Source: Lachnospiraceae bacterium (GTDB lineage: Bacteria; Bacillota; Clostridia; Lachnospirales; Lachnospiraceae). From it: DNA of 6,776 nt. Position numbers and translations under genes: made by a program. This document shows, one piece after another, positions 1-5,898 of the stretch. The stretch's first letter is position 1. Every line of letters starts with the position of its first letter. The stretch lies in NCBI GenBank assembly GCA_900753685.1, contig CAAEAB010000224.1:1-6776 (forward strand), read 5' to 3'. The notes beneath the pieces were generated by a model, which was not told the origin of the DNA, made no database searches, and saw only the letters and a list, made by a program, of their open reading frames with translations.

Positions 1-293
1 ACACCCTTCGGATAATTTGTCCATCCGGCTTCCGCTTCCGGCCTCAAATCATCGAGAGAAGATTCAATTATTCCATTTTCCGGAAAGTTCATGGAATAAA
101 ACCGAAGCCTGCGGTCTTCTCTTTTCCTGGCCAGCCCATAAGTCCCGAGGGTCAGGGCGCATGGAAAAACATGACCGCCGTTGTAATCCGTATGCTCGCC
201 GATAAGGTTTACCCGGCCCGGTGCAAAATATGCTCTGATTTCGCCGCCGGCGCCGAACAGCTTTTCAAATTTTTTTACTAATACTTCATTCAT
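1..293 (-). CDS. galK: Galactokinase, partial (C-terminus outside window)
   Basis: The N-terminal 97 codons of galactokinase, the GHMP-family enzyme that makes galactose 1-phosphate from galactose and ATP, the entry step of the Leloir pathway. The translation reads [14 protein letters not shown], then the galactokinase signature [15 protein letters not shown] at residues 26-40, and WTNYPKG at the window edge, which is also conserved in the family. Arg27, Glu33, His34 and Asp36 correspond to the galactose-binding residues of known galactokinases (family knowledge). The ATG at 293 follows AGGGAGG by 7 bases. The rest of the gene (full length usually about 390 residues, including the ATP-binding GLSSSA motif) lies before position 1. 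It starts 33 bases after the GH13 stop with no terminator between, so it is probably the next operon gene, using the galactose released by the alpha-galactosidase. galT and galE may follow outside the window. Confidence 0.95.
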   Translation of the reverse strand, partial: MNEVLVKKFEKLFGAGGEIRAYFAPGRVNLIGEHTDYNGGHVFPCALTLGTYGLARKREDRRLRFYSMNFPENGIIESSLDDLRPEAEAGWTNYPKG

Positions 294-300
294 CCCATAG

Positions 301-307
301 CCTCCCT
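301..307 (-). promoter_or_regulatory. Ribosome binding site of galK
   Basis: The minus strand reads AGGGAGG in the 33-base gap between the GH13 stop and galK, 7 bases before the ATG at 293. The gap has no hairpin with a T-run, so read-through transcription into galK is expected. Confidence 0.8.
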
Positions 308-326
308 GCATTTTATCAAACGCTGT

Positions 327-1961
327 CTACTTTTTCTTCAATAGATACATTCTGGCTTCATAAGGCATGAACACCCGACTCTGATCCGTCAATGTATAAT
401 TACAAGCCAGCAACGTCATCGATTCCCATTCTCCAGCCAGCGGACACTTCAGGGTCTCTCCAAAAAAGTTGCAGATGACAAGAAGCTTTTCATTGGCATC
501 CTCTCTCTCGTAAGCGAAGAAATTTTCGTCCGCTTCAAGAAGCATCTGAAACGTACCGTCCACAAGCACGTCATGGTTCTTTCGAATCTCAATCAGCTTT
601 TTATAGCAGGCAAATATGGAATTCGGATCCTGCACCTGTCTGGCCGCATTGATGGTTTTATAATTCGGATTGACGCGGATCCAAGGTATTCCGTCAGTAA
701 ATCCGGCATTCTCTGAATCATCCCACTGCATCGGCGTCCGGGCATTATCCCTGCCCTTAGCATGAATAGAATTCATAATGTCCTTCACATCATAGCCTTT
801 ATCCAGCCTCTCCCGATACATGTTCCGGGTTTCAATATCCCGGTAATCGGAAATATCATAGGCTGCATTGGTCATTCCCAACTCCTCTCCCTGATAAATA
901 TAAGGCGTTCCCTGCATTCCATGGAGAAGAATGGCCAGCATCTTGGCTGATTCTACCCGATATTCCTTATCATTTCCCCAACGGGATACAATACGCGGCA
1001 AATCATGATTGTTCCAGAATAGACTATTCCATCCGCACCCGGCTAATCCGGTCTGCCAACGGTTCATAGTTTCTTTAAATCTCAGGAAAGGTAGGGGCTT
1101 CAAATCCCATTTTTCCTCTCCCTCCTGCTGATCCAACACAATATGTTCAAACTGGAAAACCATGGAAAACTCACTGCCGTCTGGATTACTGTACAGCTTT
1201 GCCAGCTCCGGTGTAGCTCCCCAGGCCTCTCCAACGGTTATTAAACCTCTTCCCTGAAAAACCTCCCGGCTCATTTCCCGGATAAACTCATGAAGTCTCG
1301 GCCCGTTGGCCGTAACCTCCCTGTCCGGTTCCTTTGCGATCTGGTCAATAACATCCAGACGAAAACCACCTGCCCCTTTTTCTATCCACCAGCGAATCAT
1401 GGAGTAAATCTCCCGACGCACCTTTTCATTTTCCCAGTTTAAATCCGGCTGTTTTATAGAAAACTGATGGAAGTAATATTGCTCCACTTCAGGAACCCAT
1501 TCCCAGGCTGAACCTCCGAAACAGGCCCGCATATCATTTGGCGGATGGCCTTCTTCCCCATCCCTCCAGACATAATAGTCATGGTATGGGTTGTCCTGGC
1601 TTTTTTTCGCCTCCTGAAACCAACGGTGTTCATCGGAGGAGTGGTTCAGCACCAGATCCATCATAATACGTATGTGATGTTTTTTTGCCTCCTCAATGAG
1701 CCGTTCCATGTCCTCCAGACTCCCAAACATCGGATCGATATTCTGGTAATCGGAAATATCATAACCGTTATCGTCCTGGGGGGACTGACACACCGGCGAC
1801 AGCCATATGGCGTCAATTCCCAGATTTTCCAGATAATCCAGCCGGCGGATGATACCGTTTAAATCTCCGATACCATCCCCGTTGCTGTCCTGAAAGCTTC
1901 TCGGATAAATCTGATATACAATGGCTTTTTTCCACCATTTTTCATCATTTACCTTTGTCAT
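327..1961 (-). CDS. Alpha-glucosidase, GH13 oligo-1,6-glucosidase type
   Basis: Cytoplasmic retaining alpha-glucosidase of the GH13_31-like group (MalL, DexB, oligo-1,6-glucosidase), 544 residues from the ATG at 1961. It should release glucose from the non-reducing end of short oligosaccharides. Conserved regions are all present: the Ca-site loop DSNGDGIGDLNG near residue 25; region I DLVLNH (102-107); region V QPDLNWEN (171-178), which marks this subgroup; region II GFRLDVI with nucleophile Asp203; region III GEAW with acid/base Glu245; and region IV NNHD ending at Asp320. Val204, directly after the nucleophile, is the residue associated with alpha-1,6 rather than alpha-1,4 preference in this family. 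A TTG at 1964 is an alternative start, adding one Met; both fit the GAGGGG site at 1971-1976, and ATG is preferred by codon type. It begins 6 bases after the alpha-galactosidase stop. Likely substrates are isomaltose, panose or isomaltotriose; sucrose released from raffinose is a less certain possibility. Confidence 0.93.
   Translation of the reverse strand: MTKVNDEKWWKKAIVYQIYPRSFQDSNGDGIGDLNGIIRRLDYLENLGIDAIWLSPVCQSPQDDNGYDISDYQNIDPMFGSLEDMERLIEEAKKHHIRIMMDLVLNHSSDEHRWFQEAKKSQDNPYHDYYVWRDGEEGHPPNDMRACFGGSAWEWVPEVEQYYFHQFSIKQPDLNWENEKVRREIYSMIRWWIEKGAGGFRLDVIDQIAKEPDREVTANGPRLHEFIREMSREVFQGRGLITVGEAWGATPELAKLYSNPDGSEFSMVFQFEHIVLDQQEGEEKWDLKPLPFLRFKETMNRWQTGLAGCGWNSLFWNNHDLPRIVSRWGNDKEYRVESAKMLAILLHGMQGTPYIYQGEELGMTNAAYDISDYRDIETRNMYRERLDKGYDVKDIMNSIHAKGRDNARTPMQWDDSENAGFTDGIPWIRVNPNYKTINAARQVQDPNSIFACYKKLIEIRKNHDVLVDGTFQMLLEADENFFAYEREDANEKLLVICNFFGETLKCPLAGEWESMTLLACNYTLTDQSRVFMPYEARMYLLKKK
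842..860 (-). repeat. 19-base direct repeat within the GH13 gene, copy 2
   Basis: This stretch is identical to 1745-1763 in the same orientation and frame. Both copies encode YDISDY, here in the segment AAYDISDYRDIE of the GH13 enzyme. It is a repeated coding motif, not a mobile element. Confidence 0.7.
1745..1763 (-). repeat. 19-base direct repeat within the GH13 gene, copy 1
   Basis: This is the first copy in the direction of translation, encoding YDISDY in the conserved NGYDISDYQNID segment near the start of the catalytic barrel. It matches 842-860 exactly over 19 bases, about 0.9 kb apart. Confidence 0.7.
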
Positions 1962-1967
1962 CAAACT

Positions 1968-4151
1968 CTACCCCTCAACTTTAAAATAATACTGATAAGC
2001 CTGATATTCTCCGCCCTTCATAGGCATCGGAATTCCGATTTCCATCAGAGTATCCGCATCATAAATACATCCGCTTTCCTCTTCCCGATAGCTTCTTCCG
2101 CTTTCCAGTCCCTTTAATCGTACATAGTTGACGGTCATATTGCCGTGAATCTCAAGCATGACAACGCTGACCAGCGCCTCTGTGCCGTCCTCAGATATAA
2201 ATTCCCAGGCGGCTGTTTCATCCTCAAAGGGATTGCTCAGACGGTAATAAAGGCCATTTTGAATGAGCGGTGCATAACGGCGGTATTTCTTAATCTGCTC
2301 TCTGACCGTTTCTTTTTCTGTCTCCGAAAGCGTTCCAAGATCCATCTCATAACCAAAGATTCCGGCCATTGCCACAACCCCCCTTGTTTCCAGAGATGTG
2401 ATCCGGCCTGTCTGTTCATTTGGAACAATGGAAACATGGGAACCGACCGTCGAAGCAGGATACCCGAAGGAGGTTCCGTACTGTATCCGGAGACGGTCCA
2501 ATGCATCCGTATTATCGCTGCACCAAATCTGCGGCGTGTAGTAAAGCATTCCCGGGTCAAACCGTCCGCCGCCGCCGCTGCAGCCCTCGATCAGAAGATC
2601 CGGATACCGGGCCATCAGACGTTCGAGGAAATCATATAATCCAAGCATGTAATCATAGGAAATCCTTCCCTGTTCCTCGGCAGCAGCCGAATATTTGTCC
2701 GTCATACTCCGGTTCATATCCCATTTCACATACTCGATATTCCCCTGATCCAGCACGCTGCACATCCGCTCAAAAATTGCATCCACCACGTCTTTTCTCG
2801 TGAAATCCAAAATCAACTGGTTTCGCCCCAGTATCGGTTTTCTTCCCGGTGACTGAAACACCCAGTCCGGATGCTCTCTAAATAAATCACTGTCCTCATT
2901 GACACATTCCGGTTCAAACCAGATTCCGAATTTTATTCCAAGTCCATTGACTTTCTCTATAAAATCTTTTAAAGGTTCACCTAGTTTTTTTTCATTAACA
3001 ACCCAGTCTCCCAGACTGCTGTTATCGTCATTTCGTTTTCCAAACCAGCCGTCGTCCATCACCAGCATTTCAATGCCCAAATCCGCCGCGTGAACAGCCA
3101 AATCATAAAGGGTTTTGCCGTCAATGTTGAAATAAGCGGCTTCCCAGCTATTGACCAAAATTGGCCGGGCAACTTCTTTGTATTTTCCACGACATAAATG
3201 TGTGCGATAACAGCGATGAAGATTCTGGGATAGTTTTGCCAGTCCCTGACCGCTGTAACTGAGAACGGCCTCCGGAACATAAAATACGTCTCCGGATTTC
3301 AGCGGATAAGAAAATTGCTCTTCCTGTAATCCTAAAAGCGCCCTTGTCTGATTGTACTGGTCGACCTCCGCTTCCCCCTGAAAGCTTCCGCTGTACACAA
3401 AAGACATCGCGTAACAGCCACCAAAATCCTCATTTGTATCCGGCCGGGCCAAGATCATCAACGGATTATACTGATGACTGGAGGTCCCCCGGCGGCTTCC
3501 GATTTTAAAGCTCCCGTGGGATACCGGTCTGCGCTGAAAATTCCGTTCCATCGCATGACGTCCGTAAAAACTAATAATATCATAGTTGCCCGTCACAAAA
3601 TCCAGACAGGCGCTCTGAACTTTTTCCAGATAAATGATTCCTTCTCCGGCATTCACGATCCGGGCGCTCCGCGTGATCACATCACATTCCGGAAGAACAC
3701 CGTATAAAAGAATCACCTGAAGCTTCGTCACCGGATCTTCCAGAAGAATTTCCAGTGTTTCGGCCTCCGTCTCGTCGGCATACACGGCCGGTAATCCTTT
3801 TATCCCATATTTTCCCTTTTTCACTTCATGGCTCTTATACCGAAGATCACAGCCATAGGAGCCGTCCGTATTTTTTACGGCAATTGCCGGACTGCGGAAA
3901 TCTCCGTTTCCCTGACACGGAAACTCCTGGGGCAGGGCGTCCATCGAATAGGTCCTATCTGGTCCCACATCGTATGGATTTCCCGAAAATCCCCGGTCCG
4001 CATAGGTCAGCACATATTCCGTCGTTCCCTGCGTTTTTCTTCCGTAATAGAGATGCAGTAAAAATCCATATTTATCTACCTGCATCTGATAGGTTGAATG
4101 TCTGGTATGAAATGTAAAAATGTTTTTAATATTGTCAAAAAGTATCGCCAT
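1968..4151 (-). CDS. aga: Alpha-galactosidase, glycoside hydrolase family 36
   Basis: Retaining alpha-galactosidase that removes terminal alpha-1,6-linked galactose from melibiose, raffinose and stachyose. The 727 residues give the full length of bacterial GH36 (about 730). No signal peptide is seen, so it acts in the cytoplasm on imported sugar. Layout: N-terminal beta-sandwich domain (about 1-330), TIM barrel (about 331-640) and C-terminal beta domain (about 645-727). Catalytic landmarks are intact: nucleophile Asp478 in YVKWDMNR; CSGGGGRFD at 524-532; acid/base Asp546 in WCSDNTDA; and the substrate-pocket residues Trp336 (NSWEAAYF), Asp366/Asp367 (MDDGWFG) and Trp411 (WFEPE). From memory, this numbering is nearly the same as in Geobacillus stearothermophilus AgaA. 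The ATG at 4151 follows AAAGGAGAGG with good spacing. It lies 16 bases after the MsmG-type permease, and its last codons contain the ribosome binding site of the GH13 gene. GH36 also includes alpha-N-acetylgalactosaminidases and plant raffinose synthases, but the bacterial length, motifs and the galK neighbour favour alpha-galactosidase. Confidence 0.95.
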   Translation of the reverse strand: MAILFDNIKNIFTFHTRHSTYQMQVDKYGFLLHLYYGRKTQGTTEYVLTYADRGFSGNPYDVGPDRTYSMDALPQEFPCQGNGDFRSPAIAVKNTDGSYGCDLRYKSHEVKKGKYGIKGLPAVYADETEAETLEILLEDPVTKLQVILLYGVLPECDVITRSARIVNAGEGIIYLEKVQSACLDFVTGNYDIISFYGRHAMERNFQRRPVSHGSFKIGSRRGTSSHQYNPLMILARPDTNEDFGGCYAMSFVYSGSFQGEAEVDQYNQTRALLGLQEEQFSYPLKSGDVFYVPEAVLSYSGQGLAKLSQNLHRCYRTHLCRGKYKEVARPILVNSWEAAYFNIDGKTLYDLAVHAADLGIEMLVMDDGWFGKRNDDNSSLGDWVVNEKKLGEPLKDFIEKVNGLGIKFGIWFEPECVNEDSDLFREHPDWVFQSPGRKPILGRNQLILDFTRKDVVDAIFERMCSVLDQGNIEYVKWDMNRSMTDKYSAAAEEQGRISYDYMLGLYDFLERLMARYPDLLIEGCSGGGGRFDPGMLYYTPQIWCSDNTDALDRLRIQYGTSFGYPASTVGSHVSIVPNEQTGRITSLETRGVVAMAGIFGYEMDLGTLSETEKETVREQIKKYRRYAPLIQNGLYYRLSNPFEDETAAWEFISEDGTEALVSVVMLEIHGNMTVNYVRLKGLESGRSYREEESGCIYDADTLMEIGIPMPMKGGEYQAYQYYFKVEG
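1971..1976 (-). promoter_or_regulatory. Ribosome binding site of the GH13 alpha-glucosidase, inside the alpha-galactosidase gene
   Basis: The minus strand reads GAGGGG directly before the TAG stop of the alpha-galactosidase; the same bases encode its last residues. It is 9 bases from the ATG at 1961 and 6 from the alternative TTG at 1964, so it does not by itself settle which start is used. Ribosomes ending the first gene could restart here. Confidence 0.65.
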
Positions 4152-4155
4152 GTTG

Positions 4156-4165
4156 CCTCTCCTTT
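4156..4165 (-). promoter_or_regulatory. Ribosome binding site of the alpha-galactosidase
   Basis: The minus strand reads AAAGGAGAGG in the 16-base gap between the permease stop and the ATG at 4151. The AGGAGA core ends 6 bases before the start codon, a standard spacing that supports the chosen start. Confidence 0.8.
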
Positions 4166-4167
4166 AA

Positions 4168-5004
4168 CTATTTTACAGCGCCGTTTACAACACCGTTCAA
4201 AATCTGTTTCTGACAAATCAGGTAGAAAATCAACAGCGGCAGTAAAGCCAGCAGATAGGAAGCAAAGGCCAGATTGTAATTTGTTCCAAACTGGGTCTGG
4301 AATGTCATCTGGGCCAACGGCAGCGTATTCATTCCGCTTCCGGACATGATAACCAATGGGGTCATAACGTCATTCCATGTTCCCAGCGCTGTCAATACAG
4401 CGACGGTGGCATGCATCGGCTTCATAATCGGAAAGATAATGCTCCAATAAGTCTTCCATGTGCTTGCTCCGTCCACTCTTGCCGCTTCTTCCAGCGCTAC
4501 CGGAATATTTGTCAGATATCCTGAATATAATAATACGTTCATCGGCATATAGAATACCACATAGCAAACAATTACACCAACAATATTTGCGATTCCCAAC
4601 TGGGCCGTCTGTTTTACCAGCGGCATCATCAGGATAGCAAATGGTACGAACATACCGCTGACAATGAATAAATATATGAATTTATAAAATTTACTTTTTG
4701 CTTTATTACGTCCGATGGCATATCCGATCAGAGAATGAAGAACGATGGATATGACAACGGTAATACCAGTCACGACAACGCTGTTCAATAAGGAATGCCA
4801 GAAATCTGTCACCCGCATGGCTTCAGAAAAATTGTCCAGGCTCCAGCTCTTTGGAAGCGATAAAATACCTGAGATACTATTTGTCATTTCACTCGGCTGC
4901 TTGAAAGCAATAACAACGGTCATATAAAGCGGAAAAATAATTGTAACCAATCCGAGAATCAACAGGATAGTTACAGGCCAGTTTACATCACTTTTTCTTC
5001 TCAT
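4168..5004 (-). CDS. ABC sugar transporter permease, MalG/MsmG type
   Basis: Second membrane subunit of the CUT1 importer, 278 residues, a normal length for MalG-type proteins. Hydrophobic segments lie near residues 11-34, 74-97, 108-130, 138-161, 197-219 and 246-264. The EAA loop is clear at about 173-192 (EAARVDGASTWKTYWSIIFP), as expected for the face that docks with the nucleotide-binding protein. The N-terminal pattern of FPLYMTVVIAF.. followed by a long loop is typical of MalG/MsmG. The ATG at 5004-5002 shares its A with the TAA stop of the upstream permease, and its AAGGAGG lies inside that gene, so the two subunits are probably translationally coupled, which would help keep a 1:1 ratio. 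The final codons form an imprecise two-fold repeat (GVVN/GAVK). No ATPase gene follows, so an ATPase made elsewhere must energise the complex. Streptococcal equivalents are msmG or rafG. Confidence 0.94.
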   Translation of the reverse strand: MRRKSDVNWPVTILLILGLVTIIFPLYMTVVIAFKQPSEMTNSISGILSLPKSWSLDNFSEAMRVTDFWHSLLNSVVVTGITVVISIVLHSLIGYAIGRNKAKSKFYKFIYLFIVSGMFVPFAILMMPLVKQTAQLGIANIVGVIVCYVVFYMPMNVLLYSGYLTNIPVALEEAARVDGASTWKTYWSIIFPIMKPMHATVAVLTALGTWNDVMTPLVIMSGSGMNTLPLAQMTFQTQFGTNYNLAFASYLLALLPLLIFYLICQKQILNGVVNGAVK

Positions 5005-5879
5005 TATAACTGCTCCTCCTTTTTACCTGTAACGGTCATCTGTACTACCGAAATGATAACGATCATGATAAAGAAGATGACCGCGTTGGCGCTCTGGAAG
5101 CCAAACTGTCCGCCGGCCATACCATTGTTATAAATCAGGTAGGAAATTGATTCTGTACTCTGAGCCGGCCCCCCCTTTGTCAACGCAACGATCTGGTCAA
5201 ATACCATCAGGAAGTTTTTCATACAGAGTACCATATTAATACTGAAAAACGGCAGGATGAGCGGGAAGGTCAGTTTTTTAAATTTGCCCCATCCGGAGGC
5301 GCCGTCGATGGCTCCCGCTTCGTAAACATCTTCCGGTACGGTCTGCAAACCAGATATATAAATGATCGTATTCATCGCCACCGACTGCCATGCGCATACG
5401 ACGACAATGCCCACCCAGGCCCACCGGGTGCTGGCCAGTATACTTGTGCCCTCGCCGCCGAGCATCTGCATGAAGGCCGGTAAAATATAAGCAAAGAAAT
5501 AGTTGAAAATATAACCTACAACCAGGGCACCTAAAATCTGAGGAATAAAGTAAAATCCTCTTAAAGCGCTCTTGAATTTAATCTTACTGTTTAACCCAAG
5601 GGCCAGCACCAGACTGATGACATTAACAACAATCGTTGTTACAACGGCCAGTTTAATGGTAAACAGATAGGATTTTCCGACACGGACATCCTGGAACAAA
5701 TCGATATAGTTCCGTAAGCCAACCCAGTCATAGCTTCCATAGCCCTTATAATTTGTAAAACTGTAAATAAAGCCTCGAATTAACGGGATTGTGTTAAAGC
5801 CGACAAACAGCAAAAGTATCGGGATTGTCATCAGCAAAAACGTCCGCTTTGTTTCGTTCATTTTTTTCTTATCATTCAT
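5004..5879 (-). CDS. ABC sugar transporter permease, MalF/MsmF type
   Basis: Inner-membrane subunit of a CUT1 carbohydrate importer; it pairs with the permease encoded next to form the channel. The 291-residue protein has a short Lys-rich cytoplasmic tail, then hydrophobic segments near residues 14-38, 72-96, 108-131, 153-176, 207-227 and 264-283, which fits six membrane spans. The cytoplasmic EAA loop that contacts the ATPase is at about 187-210 (EAGAIDGASGWGKFKKLTFP), and the MalF-type LTKGGP..STE motif is at 233-243. I chose the ATG at 5879 because a purine-rich GGGGAGAGGG sits just before it. A longer frame from ATG 5909 would overlap the binding-protein gene by 11 bases and has no visible ribosome binding site. 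The gene ends in TAA overlapping the next ATG. Substrate specificity cannot be read from the permease; alpha-galactoside import is inferred from context. Streptococcal equivalents are called msmF or rafF. Confidence 0.93.
   Translation of the reverse strand: MNDKKKMNETKRTFLLMTIPILLLFVGFNTIPLIRGFIYSFTNYKGYGSYDWVGLRNYIDLFQDVRVGKSYLFTIKLAVVTTIVVNVISLVLALGLNSKIKFKSALRGFYFIPQILGALVVGYIFNYFFAYILPAFMQMLGGEGTSILASTRWAWVGIVVVCAWQSVAMNTIIYISGLQTVPEDVYEAGAIDGASGWGKFKKLTFPLILPFFSINMVLCMKNFLMVFDQIVALTKGGPAQSTESISYLIYNNGMAGGQFGFQSANAVIFFIMIVIISVVQMTVTGKKEEQL
5014..5021 (-). promoter_or_regulatory. Ribosome binding site of the MalG-type permease, inside the upstream gene
   Basis: The minus strand reads AAGGAGGA, a near-perfect match to the 16S rRNA tail, about 9-10 bases before the ATG at 5004. 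It also encodes part of the C-terminal KKEEQL of the preceding permease. With the TAATG junction this points to coupled translation of the two membrane subunits. Confidence 0.8.
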
Positions 5880-5883
5880 TTTT

Positions 5884-5893
5884 CCCTCTCCCC
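5884..5893 (-). promoter_or_regulatory. Ribosome binding site deciding the MalF-type permease start
   Basis: On the minus strand this reads GGGGAGAGGG, 4 bases before the ATG at 5879, with its GGGGAG part 8 bases away. It lies in the gap after the binding-protein stop. The upstream alternative ATG at 5909 is preceded by a sequence without a purine-rich site, so this element favours the shorter protein. Confidence 0.75.
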
Positions 5894-5898
5894 TCTGA

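Noticed and set aside
17..205. 62-residue plus-strand open frame at the left edge
   Set aside because: It lies opposite galK, whose signature motif and ribosome binding site make the minus strand the coding strand.
294..326. Possible terminator between the GH13 gene and galK
   Set aside because: The 33 bases hold no stem-loop followed by a T-run; they contain only the galK ribosome binding site.
1545..1862. 105-residue plus-strand open frame opposite the GH13 gene
   Set aside because: It is antisense to the well-conserved N-terminal half of the GH13 enzyme, has no family signature, and has no upstream ribosome binding site.
2237..2560. 107-residue minus-strand frame within the alpha-galactosidase gene
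   Set aside because: It is a shifted frame of the GH36 coding region with no domain. The GH36 frame is continuous and carries all motifs, so there is no sign of a frameshifted or overlapping gene.
2145..2803. Overlapping plus-strand open frames opposite the alpha-galactosidase gene
   Set aside because: Their translations show no recognisable domain, are rich in Arg, Pro, Ser and His, lack ribosome binding sites, and lie fully across a catalytically intact GH36 gene on the other strand.
2985..2992. Eight-base A run on the coding strand of the alpha-galactosidase gene, considered as a programmed frameshift site
   Set aside because: It encodes ordinary Glu-Lys-Lys codons in an uninterrupted frame, and no useful alternative frame follows.
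4171..4197. Possible CcpA (cre) operator or inverted repeat at the end of the MalG-type permease gene
   Set aside because: The minus strand resembles half of a cre site but the other half mismatches. The pattern is explained by the degenerate codon repeat GVVN/GAVK, and the position deep inside an operon is unlikely for an operator.
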